A stretch of DNA of 64,000 nt, from positions 125,945,701-126,009,700 of the forward strand of contig NC_084827.1 in NCBI RefSeq assembly GCF_033115175.1, in the 5' to 3' direction. This DNA comes from Lepus europaeus (lineage: Eukaryota; Chordata; Mammalia; Lagomorpha; Leporidae). Each line of letters opens with the position of its first letter. Position 1 is the first letter of the stretch. The translations under genes were made by a program, and so were the position numbers. Below, in pieces: positions 1-13,089 of the stretch. The notes beneath the pieces are model-generated. The model had not been told where the DNA came from and searched no databases. It saw only the letters and a program-made list of their open reading frames with translations.

Positions 1-77
1 TAAATTCCCAGGAGTGAGATTGTAGGATCATATAGTAGGTCTATATTCAGATTTCTAAGGTATCTCCATACTGTCTT

Positions 78-412
78 TTTTTTTTTTTTAACAGGCAGAG
101 TGGACAGTGAGAGAGAGAGAGAGACAGAGAGAAAGGTCTTCCTTTACCATTGGTTCACCCTCCAATGGCCGCTGTGGCTGGCGCACCACGCTGATCTGAA
201 GCCAGGAGCCAGGTGCTTCTCCTGGTCGCCTATGCGGGTGCAGGGCCCAAGGACCTGGGCCATCCTCCACTGCACTCCCAGGCCATTGCAGAGAGCTGGA
301 CTGGAAGAGGGGCAACCGGGACAGAATCCGGCTCCCCGACCGGGACTAGAACCTGGTGTGCTGGCGCCACAAGCGGAGGATTACCCTATTAATCCATGGC
401 ACTGGCCTCCAA
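78..412 (-). mobile_element. CSINE inside L1 ORF2
   Basis: This is a full-length lagomorph C-repeat of the subtype with a GACAGGCAGAGTGGACAG tail. The poly-T at 78-90 is its A-tail read on the other strand. It is flanked by the 8-bp duplication ACTGTCTT at 70-77 and 413-420. It lies in the same orientation as the host L1. Confidence 0.95.
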
Positions 413-420
413 ACTGTCTT

Positions 421-3400
421 CCACAGTGGCTGTACCAGTTTACCTTACCATCAACAGATTGATACCTTTTCCCTCACACCCTTGCCACCATTTGTTGTTT
501 GTTGATTTCTGGATGAGAGCCATTCTGGGGTATTGATTTGCATTTCCTGGGTAGCTAGTGATTCTGAGTATTGTTTTCAAGAGTCTGTTGGCCATTTGAA
601 TTTCCTCTCTGGATAAATGCCTGTTCAAGTCCTTTGCCCATCTCTTTACTGCATTGTTTTGTTGTTGAACTTCTTGAGCTCTTTTTAGATTCTGAATATT
701 AATCTTTTATCAGTTGCATAGCTTGCAAATATTTTCTCTCATTCTATCAATTGCATCTTCACTTTACTGAGTGTTTCTTTTGCAGTATTGAAGCTTCTCA
801 TCTTGATGTAATCCCATTTGTGTATTTTAGCTTTGATTGCCTACGCTTCTGGGGTCTTTTCCAAGAAGTTTTTGCCTATGCCAATGTTCTACAGAGTTTT
901 CCCAATGTTCTCTATTAATTTGATGGTATTGGGTCATAGATTTAGGTCTTTGATCTATCTTGAGTGGATTTTTGTGTAAGATGTAAGGTAGAGTCTTGTA
1001 ACATACTACTGCACTAAGAGATCCAGTTTTCTCATAACCATTTGTTGAAGAGACTGTCCTTGATCCAGGGATTGATTTTAGCAGCTTTGTCAAAGAAAAG
1101 TTGGTTGTAGATGCATGAATTAATTGCTGAAGTTTCTATTCTGTTACATTGGTCTACCCACTGGTTTTTCGCCAGTGCCAGGCTATTTTGATTATAACCA
1201 CCCTGTAGTATATCTTGAACTCTGGTATTATGATGTCTCTGGCTTTGTTTTTGTTGTATAATATTGCTTTAGTTATTCAGAATCTCTTGTATTTACATAT
1301 GAATTTTCAAGATTTTATTTCTCATTTGAGAGGTAGATTTACAGACAGTGAAAGGGAGAGACAGGTGCAGGGGCCCAAGGACTTGGGCCATCTTTTACTG
1401 CTTTCTCAGGCCGTAACAGAGAGCTGGATCAGAAGAGGAGTAGCTGGGTCTAGAACCAGTGCTGCAGACAGAGGATTAGCCTACTGCACCACAGTGCCAG
1501 CTGCACCTATGAATTTTAGCCATGTTTTTTCTAGATTGGAGAAGATTATCCTTGGTATTTTGATTGGGATCATATTGAATATGTAATTTCTTTTGGTAGT
1601 ATATACATTTTGATGATGCTGAGTCTCCCAATCATTGAACATGGAAGATTTCTCCATTTTTTGTGCCTTCTTCTATTTCTTTCTCTAATATTTTATAACT
1701 TTCATCATAGAGATCTTTGCTTAAGTTTATTCCAAAGTATTTAATTTTTTGGAGCTATTGTGAATGAGATTGATCTTAGAAATTCTTTCTCAGCCATTAC
1801 ATTGTCTGTGTATACAAAGGCTATTGATTTTTGTGTGTTAATTTTATATCCTGCCATTTTACCAAACTCTTCTGAGTCCGAACAGTCTTACAGTGGAGTT
1901 TTTTTTTTTTTGGATGCCCTGTGTATAAAGAATGATGTCATCTGCAAATAGGGATAGTTTGACTTCCTCCTTTACAATTTTTATCCCTTTGATTTCTTTT
2001 TCTTGCCTAATGGTCTTGCTAAAACATCCAGGACAATATTGAATACCATTGGTGATAGTGGACATCTTTGTCTGCTTCTGGATCTTTGTGGGAACGCTTC
2101 CAACTTTTCCCCATTCACTAATATGCTGGTTGTGGGTTTGTCATAATTACCTGGATTGTGTTGAGGAATAGTCCTTTGATACTCAATTTGCTTAAGGTTT
2201 TCATCAGGAAAGTATGTTGTATTTTGTCAAATGCTTTCTCTGTATCTGTTGAAATAATCATATAGTTTGTGTTCTTTAGTTTGTTAATGTGTTGTGTCAT
2301 ATTAATTGATTTTTGTATGTTGAACCATCCTTGCAACCAAGGATAAATCTCACTTGGTCTAAGTGAAAGATCTTATATGTTGTTGGATTCGATAAGCTGT
2401 ATTATGTTGAGGATTTTTGCATCTATGTTCATCAGGGATATTGGTCTTTAGTACTCTCTCTATCTTCTTCTGGTTTAGGAATTAAGTTGATGCTGACTTC
2501 ATATAAGGAATTAAGAGGATTACCTCTCTTTCAATTCTTTTGCATAGTTTGAAAAGAATTGCAATTAGTTCTTTAAAAGGCTGGTGGAATTCAACAGTGA
2601 AGCCATCTGGTCCTGGGCTTCTCTATATTGAGAGGATCTTTATTAATGATGCAGTCTCTGCCTTGGTTATTGATCATGTTTTCATGATTCTATTTTGGTA
2701 GATTGTATGTGTCCAGGACTCTATCCATTATCCATTTCTTCTAGCTTTCCTAATTTGTTGGCATACAGCGCTTTGTATTAATTCCTGATGATTCTTTTAT
2801 TTCTTTGATATCTGCTATTACATTTCCTTTTTCCTCGATTTTACTGATCCGAGTCTTCTCCCTCTTTTTTTTTTTTTTTTGTTTAGTTGGGCTGATGGTG
2901 TATCAATTTTGTTTATTTTTTCAAAAAAACTCTTCATTTCACTTTTATATTTTATTGGTTTCAATTTTGTTTATTTCTTTTCTAATTTTAATTATTTTTC
3001 CTCCTATTAATTTTGGGTTTGGTTTATTGTTCTTTTTTGAGGTCCTTGAGATACATTGATAGCTCATTTATTTGATAGTTTGTCAATTTCTTAATGTTGG
3101 TACCAATTGCTATAAACTTCCCCATTAATACTACTTTTGCTATATTCTATAAGTTTTGATACAATGTATTGTCGTCTTTATTCATCTCCAGAAATTCTTT
3201 GTTTTCTCTTTTGATTTCCCTTTTGATTGCTCCTATGACCCACTGTTCATTAAGGAGCATACTGTTCAGTTTCTATGTGTTTGCATATATTCTTGAAATT
3301 CTTGAGTTGTTGATTTCCAGCTTAAATCCATTGTGGTCAGAGAAGATGCATGTTATGATTTTGATTTCGATTTTTTAAATTTGCTCAGACTTGCTTTATG

Positions 3401-4030
3401 GCCTAGCATATAGTCTATCCTGGAGAAAGTTTCCTGGAGGAGAATGTTTATTCTGAAACTATAGGATGAAAAGTTCTGTAGATATCAGTTCAGTCAATTT
3501 TGTCCATTGTGTTAATTAGCTCTGTTGCTTCTTTGTTAATTTTCTCTCTAGTTGATCTGTTGCTTAATGGCAGGGGGATGTTGCAGTTCCCCATTACTGT
3601 TTTATTGGAGTCTATGTCTCCTTTTAGATCGATTAACATTTCTTTTAAATGGCCAGGTACCCTATAATTAGGTTCCATATGCATTTATTATAGCCACATC
3701 CTCCTGTTGAATTGATCCCTTAATCATTACATAGTGCCCTTCTTTGTCTCTTAACAGTTTTTGTGTTGAAGTCTATTTTGTCTGATATTAGCATAGCAAC
3801 ATCTGCCCTTTTTGCATGGAACATCTTTTTCTATCTTTTCACTTTCAGTCTGTGCATACTTTTTACAGTGAGATGTGTTTCTTATAGACGGCAAATAGGT
3901 GAGTCTTATTTTTCATTCAGCCAGTCTGTATATTTTAACTTAAGAGTTGAGTCCATTTGCATTCAATAAGTAACAACTTGGCCCTGCCATTTTTCCATAA
4001 ATATCCCTATTGTTTTCATTTCCTTTGTAC
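421..4030 (-). pseudogene. L1 ORF2 remnant (endonuclease and reverse transcriptase)
   Basis: Minus-strand reading frames give typical ORF2 pieces. These include a reverse-transcriptase active-site segment reading [11 protein letters not shown] near 1930-1975, a piece with [13 protein letters not shown] near 2230-2290, and an endonuclease segment around 3490-3684 in which the usual G-D-F-N is degraded to GNCN. The N-terminal endonuclease part extends to about 4030. Frames change repeatedly and stops are frequent, so no protein can be made. ORF2 pieces also lie left of the SINE at 78-412. The boundaries are approximate. Confidence 0.88.
1309..1507 (-). mobile_element. CSINE, internally deleted
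   Basis: Tail and head of a C-repeat are present, but roughly 130 bp of the middle is missing: the GAGAGACAG tail joins directly to GTGCAGGGGCCCAAGG. A 10-bp duplication, TATGAATTTT, flanks it at 1299-1308 and 1508-1517. Confidence 0.92.
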
Positions 4031-4059
4031 TCTCACTGGGTGTTTTTCTGCCTTCATGT

Positions 4060-5345
4060 TCTTTCATAATGACTATCTCTCTGTGTTTCTGTGTGTAGTA
4101 CATCTTTAAGCATCTTTTGTAAGGCTGGACAAGTGGTGACAAATTCTTTCAATTTCTGTTTGTTATGGAAGGTCTTTATGTCACCTTCATTCATAAATGA
4201 TAGCATTGCAGACTACAGTTATGGGTTGACAATTTTTTTCCCAAGACTTGGACTATGTCTCTACATTCTATCCTAACCTGTAGAGCTTCAGATGAGAAAT
4301 GAGCTGTGAGGGGCCAGCACTGTAGCACAGTGGGATAAGCCTCTGCCTGCAGCACTTGCATTTCATGTGGGCGCCAGTTTATATCACAGCTGCATCTCTT
4401 CTGATCCAGCTCTCTGCTATGGCCTGGGAAAGCAAAATATGGCCCAGGTGCTTGGGCCCCTGCACCTGCATAAGAGACCCAGAAGAAGCTCCCACCTCCT
4501 AGCTTCAGATCTGCCAGCTCCAGCCATGGTGACCATTTGGGGCAAATGGAAGACCTTACACTCTGTCTTTCCCTCTCACTGTCTGTAACTCTACCTCCCA
4601 AATAAAGAAATCAATAAATCTTAAAAAAAAGAAGAAGAAGAAATGAGCTCTGATTCTAATTGGAGATCCTCTGAAAATAATCCGGTGTTTCTCTTGTGCA
4701 CATTTTAGAATCTTTTCTTTATGCTTTATTATGGAAAATTTGACTACTATGTGTCATGTTGAAAATCTTTTCTGGTCATGTCTATTAGGAGCTCTATGTA
4801 CTGTCTATGGTTAGACATCCCTTTCTTTCTCCAAATTAGGGAAGTTATGTAATTATTTTGCTAAGTAAACCTTCTAATTCATGCTCTCTTTCCATTCCTC
4901 AGAAACTCCTAAGATCTGTTTGTTGGGTCATTTAATATTATCCCTTAAGTCTCAAAAATTGTTTTTAATTTTTCTAATTTCAGCTTCTTTTTGGTCCAAA
5001 TTAAAAATCTCCAAAGATTGGTCTTCTAGCTCCGCTATCCTTTCTTCTGCCTCATCAAGTCTGTTCTTATTACTTTCCACTACATTTTTATTTGATCTAT
5101 TGAACTCTTCATTTCTAATTTTTCATTTTGATTTCTCTTTAAAATCTCAACTTCATGGGAAAAGAATTTATTCATGTCATGTATAGATTTCTTTCATTGG
5201 TAGATTTGCTTCTGATTGCTTTTGAGTAATCCTAGGATTAATCTTTTGAAATCCATTTCAGGCATTTCATCAGTCTCTTCATCTTCACATTCTAGTATTG
5301 AAATGTTATGTTCCTTTAGTGGCATCATGTTGTCTTCCTTATTCT
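4060..5345 (-). pseudogene. L1 ORF1 remnant (RNA-binding coiled-coil protein)
   Basis: The reverse complement of 4090-4200 encodes the conserved ORF1 C-terminal segment, with GDIKTFHNKQKLKEF visible. The stretch around 5010-5070 encodes the end of the coiled coil, of the AEERI-EL type. The likely start lies near 5330, before an acidic stretch. A CSINE (4309-4638) interrupts the C-terminal third, and there are frameshifts. In a live L1 this protein coats the L1 RNA as a trimer; here it is broken. Confidence 0.82.
4309..4638 (+). mobile_element. CSINE inside L1 ORF1
   Basis: A full-length C-repeat, opposite in orientation to the host L1, ends in an A-rich tail followed by a short GAA run. It is flanked by the 11-bp duplication AGAAATGAGCT at 4295-4305 and 4639-4649. 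Confidence 0.95.
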
Positions 5346-6738
5346 TGCTCTTGCATTTCTGCATTTATTGTTAGGCATTTGTGGAGGTACTTGTTTGTTT
5401 TTTCCTCTGATAGTTTTATCTACGGACTATGCTTCTGTGGCTTAATGTAATGTTTGCCCTTTCAGTGAATACCCAGAGGTGTGTGCTGGGTGTCACCAGG
5501 GAGCTCTGGTCTATGCTCCACAGTTCTGCTATTCTCCAGGAGACACACAAGTTGGGAGTGGTAGATTGCCTCTTGTTAACAGAAGGGGAAGCATGGCCAT
5601 TTCTGTTGATGTGATCACACCCTCTCACCTCCTCTCTTCCAAGGTGAACAATGCTAAGGTATTAGCCCTCAGTGGGTGTAATATTCATCTGCACTACCGT
5701 ATGAACCATACAAAGGATCAACACACACTCCTCACTTTGGACACAGATCCTGCTACAATTTCCTACCCCACATAATCAGGGAGTTCTGAGCATGTGCAGC
5801 CCCACACAATGACTCCCCAAAGACTCAGCTATAGCCTGCATCCTATCAGGCATTCACATGTTCCCCACAGTTTCAGCACACAAAGCTCACACAGTCACAG
5901 GGTGCACAGGCTCCACTCTGCCCCAATAACTTGTCCAGCCTGCAGAGAGCCCATGTTCCCAGAGCCAGCTGCCTCTGGGTGCTCTGCCTAGGTGGTTTGA
6001 GCCCTGTAGCCTGTGGTATGTTGGGAGGCCTAATAGTTCCACATGGCTGCCCAGGCACCTGTCAATCATCCCAGCCAGACTCAAAGTCAGTGGGGAATGT
6101 GAATTTTCCCTCTGCTAGAATATCTGGATCACACATGTACACAAGAGCCTCTGGCTAAATGTTGCCTTCTCCCCACCAGTAGCATGGGAGCTGCTGCCAT
6201 CAGTATTGCTGACAAGATGGCGTCTTGTCAACCAGTTGCTGTGTGCATGCACAAGGGCTTCCATGGCTGCCACTTATGCCCAAAATGTTGCCTTATTTCT
6301 CTCATCTGGTTGCCAGATGTCACTGTTGGGGGGGAAGTGGTATGAGAAAAAAAAGAAAGTGCCCCTTTTTTTTTACTGAGAACATGGATATCCTCTCCCA
6401 CTTAGAACTCCTGACTGGACTCATGCCACACACTCTCTCTCTCTGGCTATATCAGCAGTGGCAGGGGTTGCTGCAATCTGACCTCACTTCTGTCTCCAAA
6501 GCTGGTGCTTCCTTGGGCTCTCAACTGCTGGACTTGTGTGCTGTGTCCATATTCTCACTGCGGGTCCACACCTTGCAAGCAGATGCACAGCATTCTTCTT
6601 CATTCCATAGGATTTCTATTGTGATTTTTCTCTCTAACTCTTCCTTAAGAATGTACTTACTACACTTTTTTTCTTAATACTTATCCCTAGCCTAGCAAGA
6701 ATGCCATTCCCTATTCTGCCATCTTGATAATTCCCTCC
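5346..6738 (-). mobile_element. L1 5' UTR (promoter region of the element)
   Basis: This is a higher-GC, non-coding stretch between the ORF1 start and the 5' end of the element. It is clearly related to 45,450-46,690, the same region of the second near full-length L1; for example, both contain the segment around GCTTCTGTGGCTTA and CAGTG-ATACCCAGAG. It would have held the internal promoter. The short open frames here are by-products. Confidence 0.75.
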
Positions 6739-7014
6739 TATAACCTTCTTAAAACACACAGCTCAACACAGGACTGTAATGATAGGCATAAGAGGAACAG
6801 GTTTTCGTTAAGTAACATGTTAAGCCTAAAGCTACAAACTTGCAATCAGAAACTAAAATTCAGTGTTGAAAAAATTTAGTACAGTACGTTCTACATTTCA
6901 ACAAGAGATAGTCTTTGCTTTAACATTTGGCTATCCGCTATTAATGAAGTCAGGTATCTAACTTCTTTGTCTCTGGAATGGGGAAAATATGGACAGCTGA
7001 TCTTAATACATTGT

Positions 7015-7697
7015 TTTTATTAAAAAAATTTACTTAAGTTATACAAATTTCATGTATTTCATGTATGCAGATTTCAGAACATAGTGACACTTCTCTTCCC
7101 CCCCACCTCCCTCCTGCCCATGCCTGAACCCTCCCTTCTCTTCCCTCTCACATTCCCACTCTTAATTTTTATAAAGATTTATTTTTGGTTTACTTAATGA
7201 TCGTATAGTTAATCCTACACTAAGTAAAAGAGTTCAACAAATAGTAGGAAGAAAAAAAGACACTGTTTCTCAACAGAACAGACAAGGGCTGTAAACAATC
7301 ATCAAATCTCCAAATGTCTATTTCACTCCAATATATTACATTTCATGTACTCTATTAGTTACCTTGGATCAGGGAAAATATATATCCATATTTTGGGGAC
7401 TGGCTTATTTCACTAAGTATAGTGGTTTCAAATTGTATCTATCTTGTTGCAAAAGACAGTATTTCATTTTCTTTATAGCTGAGTAGTACTCCATAGTGTA
7501 TATATACCATAATTTCTTTATCCAGTCAACAGTTGATGGACATCTGGGGTGGTCCCATATCTTAGCTACTGTGAATTGTGCTGCAATGAACATGGGGGTA
7601 CAGATAACTCTTTCATATATGGATTTCTTTGGTTTTGAGTAAATTCCAAGGAGTTGGATGGCTGGATCATATGGTGGTCTATATTCAGATTTCTGAA
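7015..7697 (-). mobile_element. L1 3' end, the non-inverted part of a twin-primed copy
   Basis: The minus strand carries the ORF2 C-terminus (YDPAIQLLGIYSK and [21 protein letters not shown] are readable) and then an L1 3' UTR, ending near 7015. At about 7697 the sequence switches strand to the neighbouring inverted part. Confidence 0.88.
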
Positions 7698-8275
7698 GAA
7701 TCACACTACACATTACACAAAAATCCACTCAAAATGGATCAAAGACCTAAATCTACAACCCAATACCATCAAATTACTAGAAAACATTGGAGAAACTCTG
7801 CATGATGTTGGTATAGGCAAAGTCTTACTAGAAAAGACCTTAGAAGCACAGCCAATCAAAACCAAACTGGACAAATGGTATTAAATCAAGCTGAGAAGTT
7901 TCTGCACTGCAAAAGAAACAGCAAAGTGAAGAGGCAACTGACAGAATAGGAGAAAATATTTGCAGTGGATAAATGATTAATATCCAGAATTTATAAAGAG
8001 CTCAAGAAATTCAACAACAATAAAACAAACAATCCAGTTAATAAATGAGCAAAGGATTTGAACAGGCATTTTTCAAGAGAGGAAATTCAAATGGCCAACA
8101 GTCACTTGAGAAAATGCTCAGGATCACTAGCCATCAGGGAAATGCAAATCAAAAGCATGGTGATGTTTCACCACACTCCAGTTAGAATAACCCTCATACA
8201 TAAATCAACAAACAACAGACGCTAGGAAAGATGTGGGAAAAAAGATACCCTGGTGCAGCCACTGTGAAATATATA
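7698..8275 (+). mobile_element. L1 ORF2 fragment, the inverted 5' part of the same copy
   Basis: The plus strand reads ORF2 just upstream of the part found at 7015-7697: [22 protein letters not shown], and further on the FSREEIQMANS-type segment. It ends near 8275 at about the ORF2 position where the minus-strand part begins. This is the pattern expected of twin priming. It carries stop codons. Confidence 0.85.
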
Positions 8276-9714
8276 CTTTTTTAAATACACCAAATGTGAA
8301 ATCTTATATAAAGGCTTTTTAAACTACAAATTTCCATGCATATAAAGAATTATTTCTGTTTTTCCATATAAAATTGAAAATATAAGTTTGGCTAAGTGAG
8401 GCCTCCTTTGAATAAAAATATTAAGCATTTTCCTGGCATTATTATTGACTACTTTTCAAACATTTTTGCTGGTGATTTGTCCTTTGACCTGTTCCTCAAG
8501 TATAAATGTCATAAATATTCTTTTGGATTTTTCTCCATGACCTAGTTTTACTCTAAATACTCCCTACTGAATTTTTTTCTTCCCATGTCTTCAATACTTT
8601 CTACAGTCAGGAAATACCTAAATTTATCTCTCCAGATCAACTTTCTAAAATCTAGATCCATATTCCAATTTTTACTTTATATGTCCCTCCTCTATATTGT
8701 CAAAGGACCACTAGGACTGAAAAGCAAAGGCAATACTGGTTTGAAGCAGGATGTTGCTAGTACAAACTGAGCCAAAACATACATGGAACTGTCTTGTGTG
8801 TCAGAGCTTTGTGCAAAAGCATGATAAGAGAAAATGGGGTAGAGTATCACACACATCTTCATATTGCCCATCCCTGGCACCACTCAGTCCCACTTGTGCC
8901 CTCCACTAAATGTAAGTCATTGCTGAGTGTTCAGCATGACAGCCTCTCTTCACAAAACTTCATACACAAAGTTTAGGGACTCAAGCTGCAGGTGATGCAG
9001 TTGATGCAACTGATATCCAAACCATCTTTCATATTTGTCATCTCACATCTCTGTCACCTTTTATATATTTCTCTTTTATGTTTCTCTCTTTCTCCTGTTT
9101 ACCATGTTGATAAATTCCCCTTTAGCTGATCCACATTGCTTGCCTAATGAAGTGACCCAGACCTTCAGCCTAAAAGTCTGAGCATTTGATTGTTTTGTTC
9201 TTATCATGTTCCTATCATTTCAATTGCATAAGCCATCACTATCTCCAGACATGGAACACCAGTGCATCTCCTACAACCCACAGCAAAGTAACCACTCTAG
9301 GTGATTGTGATCTTTGGGTTCATTTTCCAATGATACAATAACTCCTTTATTTCAATGCCCCATAACATAGAAGCAACATCAGGCTCAGTAGGCACTTACT
9401 GTACTGTGATTGGAAGTAGTCCCCTAATACTGCAGAGTTAATCCATTGAAAAGGAAGAGTATAAATGCTATATTCGTATCTCCAGGAGTCATTGTGAGAG
9501 GGCCCAATTCTCATTCTCATGCATTGGTTTCTGGATTTGTGGTTTTTAGCCATGGGAGAAAGCTTTGATACAATCATACATCACCAGTGATTATGGGAAT
9601 CCTAAAGGGCATTGGCTAATCCACTCTATAATTTCAATCTTCCAGTTGTTTCCAGGTAATTTTATTTGTGGTAGGAACAAAGGATGTCACTTGCATACTT
9701 CTCTAAGAAATGAG
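8276..9714. other. AT-rich unique sequence, no gene seen
   Basis: Only short open frames of about 60-76 codons occur, with no recognisable domain. There is no convincing SINE or L1 similarity. It may be unique DNA or repeats too old to recognise by eye. Confidence 0.5.
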
Positions 9715-10215
9715 TCCCTTCTGGAGGAGAGAACTTCCACTTTGATTATGGCCTTGTCTAAATAAGGTAGGAGTTTGTGAACTCAAGAGGTTTCCATAGC
9801 CTTGAAAGCTCATGAAAAGAGCCTTAGATGATTTATGACATCATAAATAAGAGTGTCAATTGTTAAATCAACAGCAGGAGTCACTGTGCACTTGCTCCCG
9901 ATGTAGGATCTCTGTCCTTAATGTGTTGTACCGTATGAATTAACAGTAAAACTAGTATTCAAACAGTACTCTATACTTTGTGTGTCTGTGAGGATGCAAT
10001 CTGTTGAAATCTTTACTTAGTATATACTAAGTTGATCTTCTGTATATAAAGATAATTAAAAATGAATCTTATTGAAGAATGGGATGGGAGAGGGAGTAGG
10101 AGATGGGATGGTTTGTGGACGGGAAGGTGGTAATGGGGGGGAAAATTGCTATAATCCAAAAGTTGTACTTTCAAAATTTATATTTATTAATAAAAGTTTT
10201 CTTAAAAAAAGAAAA
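9715..10215 (+). mobile_element. L1 3' UTR fragment, strongly 5'-truncated
   Basis: It starts with the GAGGAGAGAACTTCCACTTTG segment also found at 19,990, 28,375 and 38,608. It runs through the G-rich block at 10,080-10,145 and ends at AATAAAAGTTTTC followed by an A-run. Only the last 500 bp of an L1 were inserted. Confidence 0.92.
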
Positions 10216-10379
10216 ATTATAGAATATGAAAAATGAGTCCTTTCTTAGAGAATATTGTATGAAATTGCTTTAAAAATCATATATTCAGTAAGCACTTGAA
10301 TGGTAATGTTGCCCAGCCCTGGTAGAAAGAAAGAAAACCTGTATCTGGAGAAAATATCAAGTAAGGAAGAATCACTGCC

Positions 10380-11660
10380 ATCTTCAGGATTGAAACAGAA
10401 TTTATTGACATGACTTGCCACAAAGTGACTGCTTGATCTCTTTGAGGGGTAATGAATATTAGTTTATAAATGATCTCAGCTCCTGATAGGCAGCAGCAGA
10501 AGCTGTATCAGCCATACTGAGTAGACTTCATGTCGACGAGTTCATGTACAGTCTCTGTTTCTGCCACCATTGCCACTCTGTTTATGAGCCCACTGTAGAA
10601 GCACTGGGGTGGCTCTAGACAAAAGCTGACCAACATCTGTCAGAAGGATCATTGTGACCACATGATTGTTCAGTCTTCCATGCTAAATGCATCCCAGTAA
10701 GTAATAGCAAGAGATAGGAAGAGCCACAGCTCTCATGGATCTAACGCATAACTGTTTCTTAAACCTTTTTGTACCCAAAAATCTAATCTTGCCCACTCCA
10801 GTTCACTGACCAAGACATTGAACCTCCTGTGATGGATGTCCTCATGTCACTCACTTGTCCTTCATACAAAGTAAGCAACCAGGCCTAATGCTCACACCTC
10901 TGCCCTTTGGGAACATTCTCTCCCCCAAGTTGCCCATTAAGGCCTCCCCTCAGTAGGACTGTTCTGAGGTAGCTATACATATTTGGCCCCACTTATGAAG
11001 TCATACTGCGAAACAGTCCCACACAAGTGAATGAGGGAGAAATGTTAGTGCAACGGATGCAGGAGACACAGAATCAGGGTCACTTTTCTACATAATTTAG
11101 TGTGTCCTTTTGATATACTTGGACCTAATTCCAAATGTAACATCTTTATTTTATAAAGAATTGTCACTACGTTCATCCAAACTTTACAGCTTAGTGATCT
11201 AACAATTCCCACATTGCATTGGGCAACTGAAAAGCCATTCCTCAGGCTCTACGGGCACTCAGGAGCACCTCTGAAACTGCTGGGGCTGCTAAGTGTCTCT
11301 CTCTATGAAAGCTCACTAAGCACTGTGTCCGGTTCTTAGTTGTGGGTGCAAGGTGCAATAACTTGCCCTTTTCCATAAACTGTCCTGAAATGTCCTAGAG
11401 TATTGAACCACAATCCCCCAAAACTTTATAGGATATTTCTCCGTCCTTCTGATGCACGTGTATCTTACTGCAGGGAACGGAGTACTTTCTTCTACCTGCA
11501 CATCAGATTCAGTTAGCACAATGGCATCATGATAGTGGACCAGTGTAATAATCTGTGAAATATTAAGATAATTAAAATCCCTGCAGACTTGTATTTTTGT
11601 ATTGAACAACAGAGTTAATACCCTAGAGCAAGAGAGTGAATGTATGTTATCATCCATCTA
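10380..11660 (-). pseudogene. ERV-L-like pol remnant (ancient endogenous retrovirus)
   Basis: The minus strand at 11,316-11,657 is open for 113 codons. It shows a reverse-transcriptase-like segment, ITLVHYHDAIVL, in which the usual catalytic Y-x-D-D block is altered to YHDA. The following residues resemble the connection part of ERV-L polymerases. Further left, 10,380-11,300 reads as more decayed pol on the same strand, full of stops. No LTR was identified next to it. This is an old, inactive copy; the class is assigned from memory of the family and the ends are uncertain. Confidence 0.6.
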
Positions 11661-13085
11661 ACATAAAAGTGAATCGATTATGAAATGTTTGATTCATAGG
11701 AACTTAAAACAATGCATTTGTTAGATCAATACCAAATACTAGTATCTACATTTTTTATTGATTCTAGAAGAAATAAAATGACTAGAATAGCTGTAATTGG
11801 TCCCACCAGTAGGTTAAGTTTGTAGTAGTCCACCATCATCTACAGAGATTCAGATGATTGCTGCATTGGTTCAACAGGTGAATTGAAATGAAATGTGTTG
11901 AAAATAACCTTGCACCTTTTAAGTATATATTTTCTCTACAATTTCTCCAAGCTTGCAAGGTTTTACTTCTGATTTTTTTTTTGTGTGTGTGTGTGTGTAA
12001 GGCGTTAGACTCACCATAAGATGGACTTAAGTCAGGACCTCATTTAGCACCGACTTTTCCAAAGATTCACTCTAATCAGGGTTTATGACAATGCTCACAA
12101 AACCCTATTTTAAGTGTCAGTTCATATAATTTATACAAACTTTTTGAAATGTCTTTATACAACAAATAGCTGGATTTTAAGTCATTTTTAAGAAGAGTTG
12201 TAGAAATAACTATGGTTTATATTTTGAAGTTCCTCAGGTTCCTTTTTCAAATGAACCCTGTCTTCCATTTAATCAATGGGCTCTGGATCTGTGGGCTAGT
12301 TTAGCTCTCTCTGATAAGTAGCTCAGATCTGAAATCCATTTCCATTTTCCTAATATAATCCTTCTGCTCACAACTCATTCTTATCCCTTTATTGAAGTTA
12401 ACAAGGTGTACCCTAGTATTCTGGTGGACTTTCCATTTCTCTTCTCACAGGAGCACCATGATTTGTAAAATTTTTCCATAGATCCCAATGGCTATAGGGC
12501 TCCTAATTGCCACTTTGGCTTGTTGCCTACTCTGTCAAAGTTACCAACATTTGGGCTCAGAATTTCTGGAATCCTGATGTTTCCCTTTTTCCAGACAACT
12601 GCAGATGGCCATCTCCAACTGTCATCCATAGCCTGCAGAGAACAGCTGGTGTGGATTCTCAGATATGCCAATCTCTGTCTCAAAATTGTGTTCCTCATTG
12701 CATTATTGAATGAAGTTCCCTTGGGGCTTTCTCAGGGATAGAAATGATAGTAATAAAAAGGTTAATTACAGCCAAAACTTTTGAAAAGCCAAGTAGTTTG
12801 ATTCTATCCTACATTTGTTAAGCAGCCAACTCCAATTTTGATTTACCTCTAATGTACATTTCATGATAATTTCATCATGGAACTTTTTAGTGGCATTTAA
12901 CTGGGAAAAGCACAAGAAAAATCACCTCTTATTTATACTGGATACAAGCTGCACCAAAGATACAAAGTGAATTAGATTATTCTCTGTGCCCTGGGATGAG
13001 ACATTTAAGTTTATGGATAGCCTAAGGTGTGTAAAACCATTTGTAAGTAGAGCTATCCTTTGTAAATGGTCATAAGTGATAATGT
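11661..13085. other. Mostly unique AT-rich DNA with a short TG repeat
   Basis: A run of GT dinucleotides at about 11,981-11,998 is the only simple repeat. The stretch 12,280-12,740 has short open frames on both strands and may be further decayed retroviral sequence, but I could not align it to a known protein. No gene is supported. Confidence 0.45.
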
Positions 13086-13089
13086 GGAA

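Larger units (their letters stand above)
1..6738 (-). mobile_element. L1 retrotransposon, near full length, decayed, cut by the window start
   Basis: The plus strand reads the reverse complement of a LINE-1. From left to right it shows the C-terminal part of ORF2, reverse transcriptase, endonuclease, ORF1 and the 5' UTR, so the element runs right to left. The 3' UTR and ORF2 end lie outside the window. The 5' end is placed near 6738, where the L1-like CTGCCATCTTG ends. ORF2 has many stops and frameshifts. Three CSINE copies (78-412, 1309-1507, 4309-4638) were inserted later. This is a dead copy; the subfamily could not be assigned by eye. Confidence 0.93.
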
